NCBI RefSeq assembly: GCF_024211255.1
Contig: NZ_JAMLDY010000001.1
Location: 245,966-309,965 of the forward strand
Length of the DNA stretch: 64,000 nucleotides
DNA from: Sphingomonas liriopis
Lineage (GTDB): Bacteria; Pseudomonadota; Alphaproteobacteria; Sphingomonadales; Sphingomonadaceae
Reading direction: 5' to 3'
The notes under the pieces are model-generated. The model made no database searches, was not told the origin of the DNA, and was given only the letters and a program-made list of their open reading frames with translations. Shown piece after piece: positions 35,791 through 43,909 of this stretch (position 1 is the stretch's first letter; each line of letters begins with the position of its first letter). The position numbers and the translations under genes are program-made.

Positions 35791-38022
35791 TTATCGTTTC
35801 GCGGGAAGGGCGAAGGCGACGATGCTGTTGCGCCCTTCCGGCATGATCGCCTTCGACACCATCTTGGCGAGCGAAGGATCGTAGGAAGCGACCGGCAACG
35901 CGACGAACTGCCGGCCCCGCACGCTGTAGACCGCGGGCACGCCGCCGGGGATCGATGGCAGCGCCGCCTGGAACAACAGCTTGCCGGACTTGGAATCCCA
36001 TGCGCGCAGATGCCGGTCCTGCGTTCCCGACAGGATCAGGCCGCCGCCGGTCGCCACGATCGTCCCGCGCGGGAACAATGTCCCCGACCCCTTCATCATC
36101 GGCAACTCGCCGAACGGCACCGTCCACAACTTGCGCCCGGCGTTCATGTCATACGCGGTCAGCGTCGCCCAGGGCGTCGCGCTCGCGGGCAGCATCGTCT
36201 TGCTGAACAGGAAATTGTAGCCGCTGGTCAGCTTGATCGGGCCGGGACGGACCGGCGTCGCCGGCACCGCTGCCCCCGCGGTCCCCGGCACCGCCGCGTC
36301 CACCTGCGACTGCGCGAACCCGAGATGCCGCAACAGCGCGCGCAACGCCGCTGGCTGAAGCGTGAACGGCGGCATCGGGCCGCGCCCGCGCGCGATCGTG
36401 TCCTGCACCTGCGCAATCGTGCGCCGCGCGGCAAGGTCGGTCAGCGCGGGGATAGCGGGCGGCTGGCCCGCCTTCGTCTCGCCATGGCACGCCGCGCAAT
36501 TCTGCGCATAGACGCTCGCTCCGGTCGCGCTCGCGGCATCGGCGGCGGGCGCCTTCGGGGCGGGTTCGGCGCCGGTCGTGAACATCGACTTCGGTTTGCC
36601 CCCGGGCGGCTCCAGCCGCAGGATCGCCGGGATGTTGAACGACACCACGTAGAAGCGGCCAGTCCGCGGATCGACCGCCCCGTTGCCCCAGTTTGTGCCG
36701 CCCGAACTGCCCGGGATCTGCAACGTGCCGCGCGCGCTGGGCGGGGTGAAGATGCCCTCGTTGCGCAGCCCCGCGAGCATCCCGGTGACGCGCACACGCT
36801 CGTCGGGCGACAGATACGGGCTGAGGTCGGCGGCGGTCATGCGCTGCGGCGAGAAGGGCTCGGGTGCCGTCGGCATCGGCTGCGTCGGCGACGCCTGCTC
36901 GCCGGGCACGTCGGAGGCGGGAACCGCGCGCTCCTCGATCGGGAACACCGGTGTGCCGGTGCGCCGCTCGAACGTATAGATGAACCCGGTCTTGCCCGCG
37001 ACTGCGACCGCCTCGACGCGCCGTCCGCCGCGGTTCAGCGTCAGTAGCTTGGGCGCCTGCGGCAGATCGTAATCCCACAGGTCGTGGTGTACGGTCTGGA
37101 AATGCCAGACCAGCCGCCCGGTCCGCGCGTCCAGCGCGACCAGCGAATTGGCATAGAGGTTGGAACCGGTTCGGTTGACGCCGTAGAAATTGTACTTCGC
37201 CGACGCCAGCGGGACGAACAGCATGCCGCTGTCCTCGTCCAGTGTCATCTCGCTCCAGTTGTTGACGCCGCCGATGCTGCGCCACGCGTCCTTCGGCCAG
37301 CTGTCATACCCCGGCTCACCGGGATGCGGGATCGAATGGAACGTCCACACCAGTCGCCCGGTGCGCACGTCGAAGGCGCGGATATAGCCCGGCGGCGCGT
37401 TCCATTCGTCGCCGCCCGCCGACCCCAGGATGATGAGGTTGCCGAACACCCGGCCCGGCGTCTTCGGCTCGATCCGCTTGACCGACGCAGGGTCGCGATC
37501 GAGCCCCTGTTTCAGGTCGATCGAGCCGTTGTCGCCGAACCCGGCGATCGATACGCCGCTGGCCGCATCGATCGCATACAGGCGGTCGCGCTGGTGATAG
37601 AAGACGCGGCGCTTCCCCTGCCCGTCCGCCCAGCTGCTCAGGCCGCGCATCACCACGCCCGGCGCCGCCACCGTCCACAATTCGCGGCCGGTGGCGGGAT
37701 CCAGCGCGACGATGCCGCCGCTCCACGGCACGATCATCCGTCCGTCGACGACCAGCGGATTGCCCACCGTCTGCCCGTTGCCGGGCAGCGGGTAGCTCCA
37801 CGCGATCTGCATCTGGGCGACGTTGCCCGCGTTGACCTGCTCGAGCGGCGAATATTGCGCCGAGGTCGCGCTACCCAGATAGTCGGCCCAATCGCTGCCA
37901 TCCGATCGCGCCGCCGCGCTTTGCGGCCCGGTTCGGACCACCCACACCGGCACCGCGATCGCGAGGGTTGCCGTCGCGGCGAGCACCGCCTTCACCGACG
38001 TCGGGATCGATTGGCGGGTCAT
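35791..38022 (-). CDS. PQQ-dependent dehydrogenase with internal cytochrome c domain
   Basis: 743 residues. A membrane anchor or signal segment lies at about 10-30. The propeller runs from WADYLG through repeated DxxTGRxxW motifs (ALDPATGRELW, AFDVRTGRLVW, ALDARTGRLVW). A cytochrome c domain with CAACH at 509-513 and a likely Met ligand in RGPMPPF is inserted near residues 500-575, before the closing propeller strands (AYDMNAGRKLW). It would oxidise an alcohol or sugar in the periplasm and pass electrons through its own haem. It is second in the TonB-receptor operon. The substrate is unknown. Confidence 0.87.
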   Translation of the reverse strand: MTRQSIPTSVKAVLAATATLAIAVPVWVVRTGPQSAAARSDGSDWADYLGSATSAQYSPLEQVNAGNVAQMQIAWSYPLPGNGQTVGNPLVVDGRMIVPWSGGIVALDPATGRELWTVAAPGVVMRGLSSWADGQGKRRVFYHQRDRLYAIDAASGVSIAGFGDNGSIDLKQGLDRDPASVKRIEPKTPGRVFGNLIILGSAGGDEWNAPPGYIRAFDVRTGRLVWTFHSIPHPGEPGYDSWPKDAWRSIGGVNNWSEMTLDEDSGMLFVPLASAKYNFYGVNRTGSNLYANSLVALDARTGRLVWHFQTVHHDLWDYDLPQAPKLLTLNRGGRRVEAVAVAGKTGFIYTFERRTGTPVFPIEERAVPASDVPGEQASPTQPMPTAPEPFSPQRMTAADLSPYLSPDERVRVTGMLAGLRNEGIFTPPSARGTLQIPGSSGGTNWGNGAVDPRTGRFYVVSFNIPAILRLEPPGGKPKSMFTTGAEPAPKAPAADAASATGASVYAQNCAACHGETKAGQPPAIPALTDLAARRTIAQVQDTIARGRGPMPPFTLQPAALRALLRHLGFAQSQVDAAVPGTAGAAVPATPVRPGPIKLTSGYNFLFSKTMLPASATPWATLTAYDMNAGRKLWTVPFGELPMMKGSGTLFPRGTIVATGGGLILSGTQDRHLRAWDSKSGKLLFQAALPSIPGGVPAVYSVRGRQFVALPVASYDPSLAKMVSKAIMPEGRNSIVAFALPAKR

Positions 38023-38066
38023 CTGGTCTCGCTACGAATACGGGGGTGGAAACGCGGGTGGCGGGC

Positions 38067-40535
38067 TCAGCCCCCGCCGAAGCTCCACCGTGCGGTGACG
38101 CCCACCTCGCGCGGGGCGTTGTAGGTCACCGCGCTGTACCCGCTGCGGAAACCGCCGAACGTCCACTCGGCATCGCGGAAGCGCAGCCGCTCGACGTTCA
38201 GGATGTTCTTCGCGAACAGGTTGATGTCCAGCCCCTTGGCGATGCCGCGCGCGCCCAGGAACAGATTCAACGTGCCATAAGCGTCGTAATTGTTGTTCGT
38301 CGACAGATCGCTGATCTTGCCCTGCCAGGTATAGATCCCGCGCAGATACGCCTCCGCCCCGCCGAGCGGCACGTTATATTCCGACGTCACCGTGAAGTTC
38401 CACTTCGGCGCGTCGGAAATCGCCGCGCTGCTGCGGCAATAGGCGATCGGCTTGCCCGCGGGGAATGCCGCCGGCGAGGTCGGCGTCGGCCCGTTGTCGG
38501 GAATGCCGTCGAAGTTGGTGTCGCGGCACGGCACCAGCGCATTCTTGAACTTGCCGTTGGCGTAACCGACCGTCCCCTGCGCATAGAAACGGCTGCTCGG
38601 CCGCACGAACAGATCGCCCTCGAACCCGCGCACCCGCGCATCGCCGTTGAAGGTGATATCCTGCGCCGTGACCTGGAAGCCGCCCTCGTTCACGTTGGGG
38701 ATCGACCGCGCGCGCGCGATATAGCCGTCGAAGTCCTGCTGGAACACTGCGCCGTTGAAGCGCACCTTCTTGTCGAACAGCTCCGCCTTCAACCCGATCT
38801 CGTAATTGTTGGATTCCTCAGGGTTCACGTTGCGCGCGGCGATCGGGATTGCCGACGCCTGGTTCGAACCCGGACCACGCCAGCCGTGTCCGTAGGATGC
38901 GTAGACGAGCACGTCGTCGTTCAGATGCTGGACGATCTTGGCGTCGTACACCCAGGTCCGGAACTTGCGCTTCGGATTGGCCTCGGTGATCGCGGCCGGC
39001 GCAACCCTGATATCGCAGACGCCAGTATAGGACGGCGAGCCGACCGACCCGGGGACGACCGCCGGACACAGGAAGTTGGGGATCGGCACCGCCACCCCGA
39101 CGAACGCCGGATTGAAGTTGAGCGAGAATCCCTTCTCCGCCGTCGCCCAAATATGCCGTGCGCCCAGAACGATGTCGGTACGTGTCGGCAGATGCACCGT
39201 TCCGCTCGCGAACACCGAACGGTTGAGGTCATGCGTCGGCAGCCTGATGTCGCCCGTCAGCACGTAGCGCGGATCGGGAGTAGTCAACACCGGTGCGGCG
39301 CTGCCCGGCCGGCCGAACGCGCCGGCGAGCGGCGAGTAATTGACCAACGTCGAGGTGCCCGACGCGTCCGAGCTGAACGCGCCGACGGTATAATCGAGGA
39401 AGTTCCTCACCGAGCCGTCCACCCGCAGTTCGTGCGACCAGGACCTGACCGGAATGTCGAGCCGCGGATTGGGGGAATAGCCGGGAATGGCGTTGCCGAC
39501 GTCCTGGTCGCCGGGCTGCTGGAGCTGATGGAACTTGGTGAACCCGCCGATGTAGCTCAGCGTCGCGCCGCCGAAATCGTATTTCGCCGACACGGTCGCC
39601 AAATGCGCCTTGAGGTGGGTTTGGTCGGCGATGTCCTGCACCGCCTGGCGGTTGCTCGTGGCATCGGTGATGACCGGCCCGTTATAGCCAAGCCCGTTAC
39701 CCTCGACCAGCGCCAGGCTGTCGCGACGGTTGTCGAGATACTGGTAGGTCGCAAGGATCGAGAGCGCATCGGTCGGCGCGAACAGCAGCGTGGCGCGGCC
39801 ACTCACTGTCCGCGCCTTCGAGCGCGCATCCGTCAGCGGATTGAAGATGTCGCCGTTGAGATTGTGGTCGAACAGACCGGCGACGCGCAGCGCCAGCTTG
39901 TCCTGGATGATCGGCAGGTTGATCGCCGCCTGCGCGTTGTACAGCAGTCGGTCGGTGAAGGTGCCGTCGATCGTGCCGCCGACCTCGTTGAGATCGGGGC
40001 GCCGCGTCGTCAGCGTGATCGACCCGGCCGGCGCAGGTGCGCCGCGCAGCGTGCCCTGCGGACCGCGGACGACCTCGATCTGGCCGACGTCGTAGATCGA
40101 CTGGAACGCGATCACGTCGTTGATCGGGACTTCGTTGAAATAGATCACCACCGCGGGCGGCGCGCCGGTGGTGACGGTGGTGCTGACCCCGCGCAGCGTC
40201 GTGACGGTGCCGGCCGATCCGCGCGGCTCGATGTTCAGGCCCGGCGACAGCGTCTGGATCTGGCTGAACTGGGTGAGGTTCAGCTCCTGGATCCGCTCGT
40301 TGCTGATCGGGGTGACCACCAGCGGCACGTCCTGAAGGCTCTCGTTCTTGCGCGTCGCGGTGACGACGATATCGGGCGATTCCTGCTCCTGCGGGCTCGC
40401 CACGTCAGGCGCGGCCGACTCACCGGTGGCAGGCGCCGCGCCCGGCGTGGTCGATTGCGCCGTGGCGGCCTGCGCCAATGTGACGCACGCCGCGCCGGCC
40501 AGCAGCATAGAAAGCCCGTTCGATGCGCGTCGCAT
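38067..40535 (-). CDS. TonB-dependent outer-membrane receptor
   Basis: 822 residues. A signal peptide ends near AQAATAQ, followed by a TonB-box-like PDIVVTATRKNESLQDVP, a plug domain (EVVRGPQGTLRGAPAPAGSITLTTRRP) and a 22-strand barrel region to the terminal Trp-Ser-Phe. There is no SusD and no N-terminal signalling extension, as is common in sphingomonads. TAGGAGG lies 9 nt before the ATG. It heads the operon that contains the PQQ dehydrogenase, the hydrolase and the GH3 enzyme, so its ligand is probably a glycosylated compound. Motif site E lies upstream. Confidence 0.9.
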   Translation of the reverse strand: MRRASNGLSMLLAGAACVTLAQAATAQSTTPGAAPATGESAAPDVASPQEQESPDIVVTATRKNESLQDVPLVVTPISNERIQELNLTQFSQIQTLSPGLNIEPRGSAGTVTTLRGVSTTVTTGAPPAVVIYFNEVPINDVIAFQSIYDVGQIEVVRGPQGTLRGAPAPAGSITLTTRRPDLNEVGGTIDGTFTDRLLYNAQAAINLPIIQDKLALRVAGLFDHNLNGDIFNPLTDARSKARTVSGRATLLFAPTDALSILATYQYLDNRRDSLALVEGNGLGYNGPVITDATSNRQAVQDIADQTHLKAHLATVSAKYDFGGATLSYIGGFTKFHQLQQPGDQDVGNAIPGYSPNPRLDIPVRSWSHELRVDGSVRNFLDYTVGAFSSDASGTSTLVNYSPLAGAFGRPGSAAPVLTTPDPRYVLTGDIRLPTHDLNRSVFASGTVHLPTRTDIVLGARHIWATAEKGFSLNFNPAFVGVAVPIPNFLCPAVVPGSVGSPSYTGVCDIRVAPAAITEANPKRKFRTWVYDAKIVQHLNDDVLVYASYGHGWRGPGSNQASAIPIAARNVNPEESNNYEIGLKAELFDKKVRFNGAVFQQDFDGYIARARSIPNVNEGGFQVTAQDITFNGDARVRGFEGDLFVRPSSRFYAQGTVGYANGKFKNALVPCRDTNFDGIPDNGPTPTSPAAFPAGKPIAYCRSSAAISDAPKWNFTVTSEYNVPLGGAEAYLRGIYTWQGKISDLSTNNNYDAYGTLNLFLGARGIAKGLDINLFAKNILNVERLRFRDAEWTFGGFRSGYSAVTYNAPREVGVTARWSFGGG

Positions 40536-40620
40536 GTGATCCCCTCCTAATTGGCTGATAGGCGCTATCCCGCGCAGCGTTCGGCGCTGCTCCGGTCGTG
40601 CGCTTCAGACTCGATAAGAA

Positions 40621-40650
40621 AATATACATCGATTGTCATTTGAACATCAA
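40621..40650 (-). promoter_or_regulatory. Candidate promoter of the TonB-receptor operon
   Basis: On the minus strand TTGATG (40650-40645) and TATATT (40626-40621) are 18 bp apart in an AT-rich block, giving a predicted start near 40614 and a leader of about 80 nt. Motif site E begins 17 bp upstream of the -35, a position suited to an activator. Pattern only. Confidence 0.4.
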
Positions 40651-40666
40651 GTGGGAAAATAATGGT

Positions 40667-40698
40667 TTGCGAAATGAGCTCGCGCTTTGGCTACGCAT
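40667..40698. promoter_or_regulatory. Operator-like site E of the shared 32-bp motif
   Basis: TTGCGA (40667-40672), 18 bp, then CTACGCAT (40691-40698). It differs from site A at one core base on the left and one flank base on the right, with identical spacing. It lies upstream of the TonB-receptor operon promoter candidate and links sugar and transport genes to the steroid operons. Confidence 0.6.
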
Positions 40699-40854
40699 TC
40701 CCTCCTGTTGATACCTGACCGACCCAGGTACTCCTCTGCGACGCGCTGCGCTTTTCCGCCTGGTGTGCCCCCGCCACTGGCCAGAAAAGCCGATGAAGGA
40801 CCGGTACGACGAACCGCGGTCGACGGAATCGTCCGGCGTCCGCGCTGCGCACCG

Positions 40855-40886
40855 ATGCGTATTCGTCCCGGGGATGATCTACGCAA
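40855..40886. promoter_or_regulatory. Operator-like site D of the shared 32-bp motif
   Basis: ATGCGT (40855-40860), 18 bp, then CTACGCAA (40879-40886), identical in core and spacing to site C. It lies 79 bp upstream of the likely GTG start of the Old Yellow Enzyme gene. Confidence 0.65.
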
Positions 40887-40964
40887 AATACAGCGTAGGA
40901 CTGGCGCTCGGCCCGGGCTTTTCCTACAGGGACTACAATAGGTTCTCATTCCAGGATTTTGCCC

Positions 40965-42047
40965 GTGCCGCTCTTGTCCTCGCCTCTCCGCCTCGGTGCG
41001 ATCGAGGCACCGAATCGCGTCTTCATGGCGCCGCTGACCCGCGCCCGGGCGACGCGTGATCATGTGCCGACCGCGATCATGGCGGACTATTATGCGCAGC
41101 GCGCCGGCGCCGGGTTGATCGTGTCCGAGGCGACCGCGATCAGCCGCGAGGGCATGGGCTGGCCGTTCGCACCCGGGCTGTGGACCGCCGCGCAGGTCGA
41201 GGCGTGGAAGCCCGTGACGGCGGCGGTGCATCGCGCCGGTGGCCGGATCGTCGCGCAGCTGTGGCACATGGGCCGGCTGGTCCATCCCGACTTCCTCGAC
41301 GGCGCACCGCCGGTGTCCGCCTCGGCGACGACCGCGCCGGCGCACGCCCACACCTATGACGGGAAGAAGCCGTACGAGGCGGCGCGGGCGCTGGCCCGCG
41401 ACGAGATCGCCGGCGTCGTCGACGATTTCGGAACGGGTGCCGCGAATGCGATGGCGGCGGGGTTCGACGGCGTGCAGATCCATGCCGCGAACGGCTATCT
41501 GATCGACCAATTCCTGCGCGACGGCACCAACCTGCGCGACGACGATTACGGCGGTCCGGTCGCAAACCGGATCCGCCTGCTGACCGACGTGACCCGCCGC
41601 GTCGCCGACACCGTCGGCGCGGACCGCACCGGCGTGCGCCTGTCCCCGAACGGGGAGCGCCAGGGCACCAACGACAGCGACCCCGAGACACTGTTCGTGG
41701 CCGCGGCGCGCGAATTGTCGGCGCTCGGCATCGCCTTCATCGAGGTGCGCGAACCTGGTTTCGACGGCACCTTCGGCAAGGCCGAGCGTGCTCCGATCGC
41801 GCCGGCGATCCGCGCCGCCTTCGACGGGCCGCTGGTGCTCAATTCCGACTATCGCGGCGACACCGCGCAGGCGGCGCTCGACGAGGGCCGTGCCGACGCG
41901 ATCACCTTCGGGCGGACCTTCCTCGCCAATCCCGACCTGCCCGAACGACTGGCGAAGGGTATCGCGCTGAACCCCGACGACGCCGCGACCTGGTACACGC
42001 AAGGGCACGAGGGCTACACCGATTATCCCCGCGCCGCGACGGGCTGA
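40965..42047 (+). CDS. Old Yellow Enzyme family ene-reductase (NemA type)
   Basis: 360 residues of the FMN TIM barrel. FMAPLTRARA is the N-terminal flavin segment, GGRIVAQLWHMGR follows, HAANGYLIDQFL gives the His/Asn pair that binds the activated carbonyl, and NSDYRGD with ITFGRTFLANPDL binds flavin phosphate. It reduces the C=C of enones with NADPH; 4-en-3-one or 1-en-3-one steroids are plausible. The GTG at 40965 is preferred because AGGA lies 8 nt upstream; a TTG at 40959 is only 2 nt from it. Motif site D is upstream. Confidence 0.88.
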   Translation: MPLLSSPLRLGAIEAPNRVFMAPLTRARATRDHVPTAIMADYYAQRAGAGLIVSEATAISREGMGWPFAPGLWTAAQVEAWKPVTAAVHRAGGRIVAQLWHMGRLVHPDFLDGAPPVSASATTAPAHAHTYDGKKPYEAARALARDEIAGVVDDFGTGAANAMAAGFDGVQIHAANGYLIDQFLRDGTNLRDDDYGGPVANRIRLLTDVTRRVADTVGADRTGVRLSPNGERQGTNDSDPETLFVAAARELSALGIAFIEVREPGFDGTFGKAERAPIAPAIRAAFDGPLVLNSDYRGDTAQAALDEGRADAITFGRTFLANPDLPERLAKGIALNPDDAATWYTQGHEGYTDYPRAATG

Positions 42048-42058
42048 ACCGCCCGTCG
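42037..42058. terminator. Hairpin between convergent genes, probable bidirectional terminator
   Basis: CGACGGGC (42037-42044) and GCCCGTCG (42051-42058) form a perfect 8-bp stem whose 6-nt loop includes the TGA stop of the Old Yellow Enzyme gene. The convergent SnoaL-like gene stops 2 bp beyond. There is no T-tract. Confidence 0.5.
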
Positions 42059-42059
42059 G

Positions 42060-42515
42060 TCAACGCAGGTCGGAATCACTCGCATCGAGGACGGTCGGAT
42101 CGCCGGTGTGGATCGCCCAGCTGGCGTCGCGGCGGACGATCCGCCAGCCCTCGACGCGGCGTTCCCACCGGTCGACATATTCCCCGTTGGAGTCGAACAC
42201 GGGTCCGGCGACGGCACCGACGCCCTGATGCCGCGCCTGCACATACGCGCGGCTGGTTGCGGCATCGCCCTCGATATCGACGACGATGCTCCCGATCAGG
42301 TGTTGCGTCGCGCCACAGCGGTCGAGGAACCGGACCAGCACGTCGCGCAGCGACTGGATCCCCGAAAACGAACCGATCGCCCCATAGTCGAAGGTCAGGT
42401 CGTCGGCGAACACCTGCGAAAGGTCGTCCCACCGTTTGCCGTCGACGATCCGCGCGAAGGCGGCAAGGCCTCGAACGATCGCGCGCTCGTCGAGCAGCGT
42501 CTGGAGATCGCTCAT
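42060..42515 (-). CDS. SnoaL-like (NTF2-fold) protein
   Basis: 151 residues. The fold is evident from DERAIVRGLAAFARIVDGKRWDDLSQVFADDLTFDYG, the typical helix-helix start of polyketide-cyclase/isomerase-like proteins, and from a WRIVRRDASWAIHTGD end. Relatives include dehydratases and isomerases. It lacks the Tyr14/Asp38/Asp99 pattern of the KSI encoded at 19275-19649, so it should not be called KSI. It overlaps the SDR gene in an ATGA. A steroid-modifying isomerase or dehydratase is possible from the operon. Confidence 0.75.
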   Translation of the reverse strand: MSDLQTLLDERAIVRGLAAFARIVDGKRWDDLSQVFADDLTFDYGAIGSFSGIQSLRDVLVRFLDRCGATQHLIGSIVVDIEGDAATSRAYVQARHQGVGAVAGPVFDSNGEYVDRWERRVEGWRIVRRDASWAIHTGDPTVLDASDSDLR

Positions 42516-43375
42516 GCCGGTACCGCCGCCTTCGCCGCAAGCGCAGCGTCGAAATGCGCGTTCAGCGGATGCGCACCCTCGCGAAGTCCATAATCATGGT
42601 CGTCGGGCGATCCCGAAAGCATCGGGTTGTAGATACCCGCAGTCCAGCCGCCATCGACCGCCAGTTCGGCGCCGCAGACATAGCTCGCCTCGTCGCTGGC
42701 CAGGAACAGCGAGGCGGCAACGACCTCGCCCGGCCGGCCGGTGCGCTGCAGCGGCACCATGCCGAAGGATCCGTCGATGGTTTCCACCGTCTCCCCGGTC
42801 GGATTACCCATGACGGTGAAGACACCGCCCGGATGGACCGAGTTGACCCGAACGCCGCGCGGCCCGAATTCCATCGCCGCGACCTTCGTCAGCCCGCGCA
42901 CGCCCCATTTGCTGGTCGAATACGCGGCGTAGCCGTTCGCGCCGCGCATGCCGTCGACCGACGAGATGTTGACGATCGACCCGCGGCCCCGCCGCACCAT
43001 CAGGGCGCCGACCAGCTTCAGCCCGATGAACGTGCCGATCAGATTGACGTCGAGCACCGAACGGAAATCCGCAACGTCGCAGTCGAGGATCGAGGCGAAC
43101 CGCTGCATCGCGGCGTTGTTGACGAGGATGTCGGGTTGGCCGAACCGTGCGGTGGTCGCCTCGACGAGCGCGGCCCAGTCCTCCTCCCGCGCGATGTTGG
43201 TCGGGTGGAACAGCGCGGCCCCGCCGATCTCCGCCGCAAGCGCGGAACCCTCGGCGATCAGCATGTCGGCGATGACGACGCTTGCCCCCTCCTGTGCGAA
43301 CAATCGCACCGTCTCCGCGCCCATCCCGCGTGCGCCGCCGGTGACGATCGCCACCTTGCCGTCGAGTCTGCCCAT
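42512..43375 (-). CDS. SDR, 3-alpha/20-beta-hydroxysteroid dehydrogenase-like
   Basis: 287 residues: GKVAIVTGGARGMGAETVRLF, VVIADML, ILVNNAAM, NISSVDGMRGANGYAAYSTSKWGVRGL (Ser and YxxxK), MEFGPRGVRVNSVHPGG, and a 40-residue tail past the usual AVDGGWTAG end. The N-terminal pattern is like bacterial 3-alpha,20-beta-HSDs, but SDR substrates cannot be assigned from sequence alone. AGGAAG precedes the ATG at 43375. It lies between two SnoaL-like genes in the operon under motif site B. Confidence 0.82.
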   Translation of the reverse strand: MGRLDGKVAIVTGGARGMGAETVRLFAQEGASVVIADMLIAEGSALAAEIGGAALFHPTNIAREEDWAALVEATTARFGQPDILVNNAAMQRFASILDCDVADFRSVLDVNLIGTFIGLKLVGALMVRRGRGSIVNISSVDGMRGANGYAAYSTSKWGVRGLTKVAAMEFGPRGVRVNSVHPGGVFTVMGNPTGETVETIDGSFGMVPLQRTGRPGEVVAASLFLASDEASYVCGAELAVDGGWTAGIYNPMLSGSPDDHDYGLREGAHPLNAHFDAALAAKAAVPA

Positions 43376-43384
43376 CGCTGCTTC

Positions 43385-43855
43385 CTATCCGTTCCGCTGC
43401 CGCTCGCCGATATCGACTCGCAGGCGCGACAGTCGCGTCGCCGCGATCCGCCACGTGCCGTCGATCCGCACGTAGTGTTCGTGATAATGACCGTAGCCGT
43501 GCATCCAGGCGAACGGCAGAGCCGAGTTCGCGCCCACCCACAGCTTGTCTTCCATCGCCCAGATGCCTGTCGCCGCCGCCGATGACTCGATCCGAACCTC
43601 GGGCGTGTGGCAATGATGCACGGTTATGACATCAACCAGCGCCGCCGCCAGTTTGGCGACATAGGCGGCAGCGCCGTGAGTCATCATCGCGGGGTCGTCG
43701 CCTCCGGCCGAAGCGCGGAAATCGGCGACCAGATCGGGCGCGAACACGGCACGATGTCCGTCCCAATCCTTGGTGTCGAGCGTCCGGCAGTATCGCGCTT
43801 TCAGTGCGGCGATATCCGCCATCGCGATCGCCCGCTCGCCGTCCGTCATCCGCAT
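43385..43855 (-). CDS. SnoaL-like (NTF2-fold) protein
   Basis: 156 residues: IAALKARYCRTLDTKDWDGHRAVFAPDLVADF is the usual N-terminal helix pair of SnoaL-like proteins, followed by a HHCHTPEVRI strand rich in His and a WAMEDKLW strand. The HxxH-rich stretch HHCHTPE could line the cone-shaped pocket. A GGAGG lies upstream of the ATG at 43855; the second ATG at 43849 is possible. Together with the other SnoaL-like gene 9 kb-scale neighbours encode steroid enzymes, so an isomerase, hydratase or hydroxylase-like role on a steroid is inferred. Confidence 0.72.
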   Translation of the reverse strand: MRMTDGERAIAMADIAALKARYCRTLDTKDWDGHRAVFAPDLVADFRASAGGDDPAMMTHGAAAYVAKLAAALVDVITVHHCHTPEVRIESSAAATGIWAMEDKLWVGANSALPFAWMHGYGHYHEHYVRIDGTWRIAATRLSRLRVDIGERQRNG

Positions 43856-43909
43856 CCCTCTCGCCTCCGGTCGGCCGCCGCACCCGCGCGCCGACCAGTC
43901 GCGCTCCGC

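Larger units (their letters stand above)
40536..40964. other. Divergent intergenic region with two copies of the shared motif
   Basis: 429 bp separate the TonB receptor from the Old Yellow Enzyme gene. It holds two sites of the 32-bp motif (40667-40698 and 40855-40886), a minus-strand promoter candidate near 40621-40650, and an extra inverted pair CTACGC (40879-40884)/GCGTAG (40893-40898). No coding sequence is convincing here; short open stretches lack codon bias or homology. Confidence 0.6.

Noticed and set aside
37968..40550. A very long open frame on the plus strand opposite the TonB receptor gene
   Set aside because: It is Arg/His/Asp-rich low-information sequence typical of antisense frames in GC-rich DNA; the minus-strand frame has signal peptide, plug and barrel features.
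42060..42515. Second ketosteroid isomerase
   Set aside because: The NTF2 fold is present but the Tyr14, Asp38 and Asp99 pattern is absent; only the gene at 19275-19649 qualifies.
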